Source: Treponema sp.
GTDB taxonomy: Bacteria; Spirochaetota; Spirochaetia; Treponematales; Treponemataceae
Assembly: GCA_024402635.1 (NCBI GenBank)
Contig: JAKSTJ010000008.1
Span: 1-64,000, forward strand
DNA length: 64,000 nt
Direction: 5' to 3'
Shown here: positions 61,120-64,000 of the stretch, piece after piece
How the letters are laid out: each line of letters begins with the position of its first letter
Position numbering within the stretch: position 1 is the first letter of the stretch
The notes under the pieces: model-generated
The model's input: the letters and a program-made list of their open reading frames with translations, nothing else
Database searches by the model: none
What the model was told of the DNA's origin: nothing
Program-made: the position numbers and the translations under genes

Positions 61120-64000
61120 TTAATCAGCATCTTCTGGTTCGTAATTCATTTCATCAACTTTTGAATTACTACTTTCAGAAGCTTCCTGCTGACGTCTTGA
61201 TTCAAGAATTTCATTCATCTGAATATCAAGATCTTTATCTCCATCGTCAAACAACTTAACGTCTTTATAATTCTTAATACCAGTACCGGCAGGAATCATA
61301 TGTCCAATTGCAACATTTTCCTTAATACCATGGAGACCATCAGTCTGTCCGGCAATAGCTGCATTTGTAAGAACTCTTGTTGTTTCCTGGAATGAAGCAG
61401 CAGAAATAAATGAATCAACATTTAAGGAAGCTTTTGTAATACCCTGGAACATTGGACGTCCAATTGCTGGAACTGCCGCACTACCCTGAGCCATTACGCG
61501 AGCATTTTCTTCACGGAATTTATATTTATCAACAGACTGTCCAAAGATAAAGTTAGAATCACCAACAGAGATAATTTCAACTTTTCTTAACATCTGGCGA
61601 ACAATAATACCGATATGTTTATCATCAATATCTACACCCTGAGCCATATAAACGTTCTGGATTTCTTCCATAATATAACGCTGAAGTGCATCTTCACCAA
61701 GAATTGCAAGAATATCCTGTGGATTCTTTGATCCGTCACACAACTGTTCACCAGCTTCTACATGGTCACCATCACGAACAATCATACGTTTTGTCATTGG
61801 AACATGATGTTCAAAAATCTTTCCGTATTCATCTTCGATTGTAATTACACGTTTACCTTTTGTAATACCCTTGAATTTAACAAGACCAGAAATCTGAGCA
61901 AGTACACAAGGATTTTTTGGCTTACGAGCTTCAATAAGTTCTGTTACACGTGGAATACCACCTGTAATATCGTTTGTTTTAGCAGCTTCTTTAGGAATCT
62001 TAGCAAGCATTACACCAGCTTTTACTGCTACTTTATCTTCTACCAAAAGGTTTGCACCTGCAGGTAAATAATATGTTCCTAATTCATTACCAGCTTCATC
62101 TGTAATCATGATTCTTGGCTGTTTTGTATCCAAGTGAAGATCAGTAATTACACGTTCTGAGTTACCAGTATTTGCATCAATTTTTACACTTAATGTTGAA
62201 TCTGGAATAATGTCTTCAAAGTGAATATAACCATCGCTTTCAGCAATAATTGGTTCATTATACTGTTCGAATTCACCAACAGGATCACCCTTCTTAACAA
62301 AAGCACCAGCTTTAACATAAATTGTAGAACCGTTAATAATTTCGATTTTCTGTTCTTTACTTGTCATGTAAAGAATTCCATCTACGATAGAAACTGTACC
62401 AGTTACAGCAGCAGAAATTTCTTTTCCATCACGACTGATAATTGGAGTTCCTCTTAATAAACTAGTTCCATCTTCTACTAAAACTTTATCAGAAGATTCA
62501 ATCTTAACCTGGTCAAGAACACGAATAACTGTCATTGAACCTTTACGAGTAAACAACCATTTTCCATCATCTAATACTACGTGAGTACCAGCGATATCTT
62601 TAATGAATGCATCGTATTTAAGAACAATGTGGTTATCTTCTGTAGACATTTCAGCAGTACCACCAGAGTGGAATGTACGAAGTGTAAGCTGTGTACCAGG
62701 CTGACCAATTGACTGAGCGGCAATAATACCAACTGCTTCACCAATTTCAACGATCTTGTTGCGAGCAAGGTTTTTACCATAACATTTTACACAAATACCA
62801 TGTTTTGCTTCACAAGTAAGAACTGTTCTAAGTTTAACCTTTTCAACACCAGCTTCTTCGATTTTAGCTGCTAATGCTTCATCGATATACTGATTTACAT
62901 CACAGAGAAGTTCACCTGTAATTGGATGAACAACACGTTCAATTGTAAAGTGACCTTCAATACGATTCTTAAGATGAACTTTAATATCATCGCCATCTTT
63001 AATTGCTGCGTATTCAATACCGTTGATTGTAGAACAATCTTCTTCATTAATTACAACATCCTGTGCAACATCTACAAGACGACGTGTCATGTAACCTGCA
63101 TCGGCTGTTTTAAGCGCTGTATCCGAAAGACCTTTACGAGCAGCGTTTGTAGAAATGAAGTATTCGATAACCGAAAGACCTTCCTTAAAGTTTGCTTTAA
63201 TTGGAAGTTCAATAATATCACCATTAGGCTTAGTCATAAGACCACGCATTGCGGCAAGCTGAGAAATCTGACCACGAGAACCGCGGGCACCAGATGTAGC
63301 CATCATATAGATAGTATTGAAACCATTTTTATCTTTCTTAAGGTTATCCATCATCTTGTTTGTAAGTTCTTCGTTTGCACGAGTCCATACAGACAATACA
63401 TTGTTATAACGTTCGTTATCAGTTGTTGTACCGGCACGCCAATTCTGGAAGTGTTTTTCAACTTCTTTATTTGCTCTTTCAACGATTTCTGACTTTTCTT
63501 CTGGAACAAGAATATCGTCCATACAAATTGTTGCACCGTAGAATGTAGCGTTTTTATAACCAACGTCTTTAATTGCATCATGCATCTTGATTGTACACCA
63601 TGGACCTTTTGTCTTATAAACGTGTTCAATCATTGCTTTTAATGACTTATCAAATAACTGACGGTTTACAAATTCAACTTCTTCTGGCATTGCTTCATTA
63701 AATGCAAGACGACCTGCAGAAGTTTCAATTAAATCACCAGCTTTAAATTCCTGAGTTCCAGAAACAAATTCTTTATCACCTTTTACAGTAAGAGCAGAAC
63801 TGCTGAAAGAATCTTTTGGAGCTGGAACTTTAATCAATGACTGCCATTCGATTAAACCACGTTCTGCAGCCATGCGAACTTCATCTACTGAACTGAATCT
63901 GTGACCTGTACCTTTTGCATCAGGTTTAATTGCAGTCATATAGTAAATACCAAGTACCATATCCTGAGATGGAGCAACAATTGTCTTACCATTTGCGGGA
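61120..64000 (-). CDS. rpoC: DNA-directed RNA polymerase beta' subunit (3' part)
   Basis: The last 960 or so residues; the 5' end lies beyond the window edge (the reading frame runs through 64000, with NPANGK-type [16 protein letters not shown] before the first in-frame ATG at 63960). [23 protein letters not shown] (the trigger-loop region neighbour), four zinc-ligand Cys (EEDC; LTC, GIC and VKC near 385-400 of the visible part), the [22 protein letters not shown] bridge, and the C-terminal [17 protein letters not shown] segment. An acidic Ser-rich tail ends the protein. Confidence 0.97.
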   Translation of the reverse strand, partial: PANGKTIVAPSQDMVLGIYYMTAIKPDAKGTGHRFSSVDEVRMAAERGLIEWQSLIKVPAPKDSFSSSALTVKGDKEFVSGTQEFKAGDLIETSAGRLAFNEAMPEEVEFVNRQLFDKSLKAMIEHVYKTKGPWCTIKMHDAIKDVGYKNATFYGATICMDDILVPEEKSEIVERANKEVEKHFQNWRAGTTTDNERYNNVLSVWTRANEELTNKMMDNLKKDKNGFNTIYMMATSGARGSRGQISQLAAMRGLMTKPNGDIIELPIKANFKEGLSVIEYFISTNAARKGLSDTALKTADAGYMTRRLVDVAQDVVINEEDCSTINGIEYAAIKDGDDIKVHLKNRIEGHFTIERVVHPITGELLCDVNQYIDEALAAKIEEAGVEKVKLRTVLTCEAKHGICVKCYGKNLARNKIVEIGEAVGIIAAQSIGQPGTQLTLRTFHSGGTAEMSTEDNHIVLKYDAFIKDIAGTHVVLDDGKWLFTRKGSMTVIRVLDQVKIESSDKVLVEDGTSLLRGTPIISRDGKEISAAVTGTVSIVDGILYMTSKEQKIEIINGSTIYVKAGAFVKKGDPVGEFEQYNEPIIAESDGYIHFEDIIPDSTLSVKIDANTGNSERVITDLHLDTKQPRIMITDEAGNELGTYYLPAGANLLVEDKVAVKAGVMLAKIPKEAAKTNDITGGIPRVTELIEARKPKNPCVLAQISGLVKFKGITKGKRVITIEDEYGKIFEHHVPMTKRMIVRDGDHVEAGEQLCDGSKNPQDILAILGEDALQRYIMEEIQNVYMAQGVDIDDKHIGIIVRQMLRKVEIISVGDSNFIFGQSVDKYKFREENARVMAQGSAAVPAIGRPMFQGITKASLNVDSFISAASFQETTRVLTNAAIAGQTDGLHGIKENVAIGHMIPAGTGIKNYKDVKLFDDGDKDLDIQMNEILESRRQQEASESSNSKVDEMNYEPEDAD

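Overview
The window is about 64 kb of low-G+C bacterial chromosome. Its content points to a spirochaete of the Treponema type, probably a host-associated (gut or rumen) species. The grounds are the AT-rich coding style, the many short lipoproteins, a PEGA-domain outer-envelope protein, PilZ and cyclic-nucleotide-domain regulators, an indolepyruvate:ferredoxin oxidoreductase, and a GH43 glycosidase lipoprotein. The genus is an inference; no rRNA gene is present to confirm it.

Layout. 1-449: repeat-rich spacer ending in the fhs promoter. 450-2126: formate-THF ligase. 2195-9163 (minus strand): an HATPase plus cyclic-nucleotide-binding regulator, then prs-FGGY kinase-HAD as one unit, then iorA-iorB; a tRNA-Arg(CCU) sits at 3576-3649 on the plus strand. 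9501-12119 (plus strand): a stack of small lipoproteins and two paralogous exported proteins. 12183-15045 (minus strand): a three-gene ABC transporter (binding protein, permease, ATPase). 15143-17678: an exported protein and a GH43 lipoprotein. 17729-18590: a threefold 265-bp tandem repeat and hairpin island. 18586-23943: transketolase, PTS IIA, an unknown 495-aa protein, an MBL hydrolase and L28. 24049-32691: uvrB, an EF-hand membrane protein, htrA, a PEGA protein, radC and a glucosaminidase lipoprotein. 32787-38111: UMP kinase, a sigma/anti-sigma/pseudo-transglutaminase cluster, and cysS. 38325-44113: a small acidic protein, murB, a tandem-CNB protein, two small exported proteins, TPR and PilZ proteins. 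44228-64000 (all minus strand): a nearly complete ribosomal-protein superoperon read as rpoC (3' part), rpsL, rpsG, tuf, rpsJ, rplC-D-W-B, rpsS, rplV, rpsC, rplP, rpmC, rpsQ, rplN-X-E, rpsN, rpsH, rplF-R, rpsE, rpmD, rplO, secY, rpmJ, rpsM-K-D, rpoA, rplQ and a zinc-ribbon protein.

No CRISPR array, transposase, prophage or toxin-antitoxin pair was seen. The interest lies in regulation and architecture. First, many genes have a sigma70-like -10 hexamer only 6-9 bases before the start codon and no Shine-Dalgarno, which suggests leaderless mRNAs; uvrB and its divergent neighbour have fully interleaved promoters in 49 bp. Second, control elements are nested inside others: the rpsL promoter -35 lies in the loop of the rpoC terminator, and a terminator lies inside a convergent coding region. 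Third, a sigma factor and anti-sigma factor are coupled to a secreted IPT/transglutaminase-fold protein whose catalytic Cys is Ala. Fourth, the str/alpha ribosomal clusters lack fusA, map and infA and have structured spacers before tuf and rpmJ.
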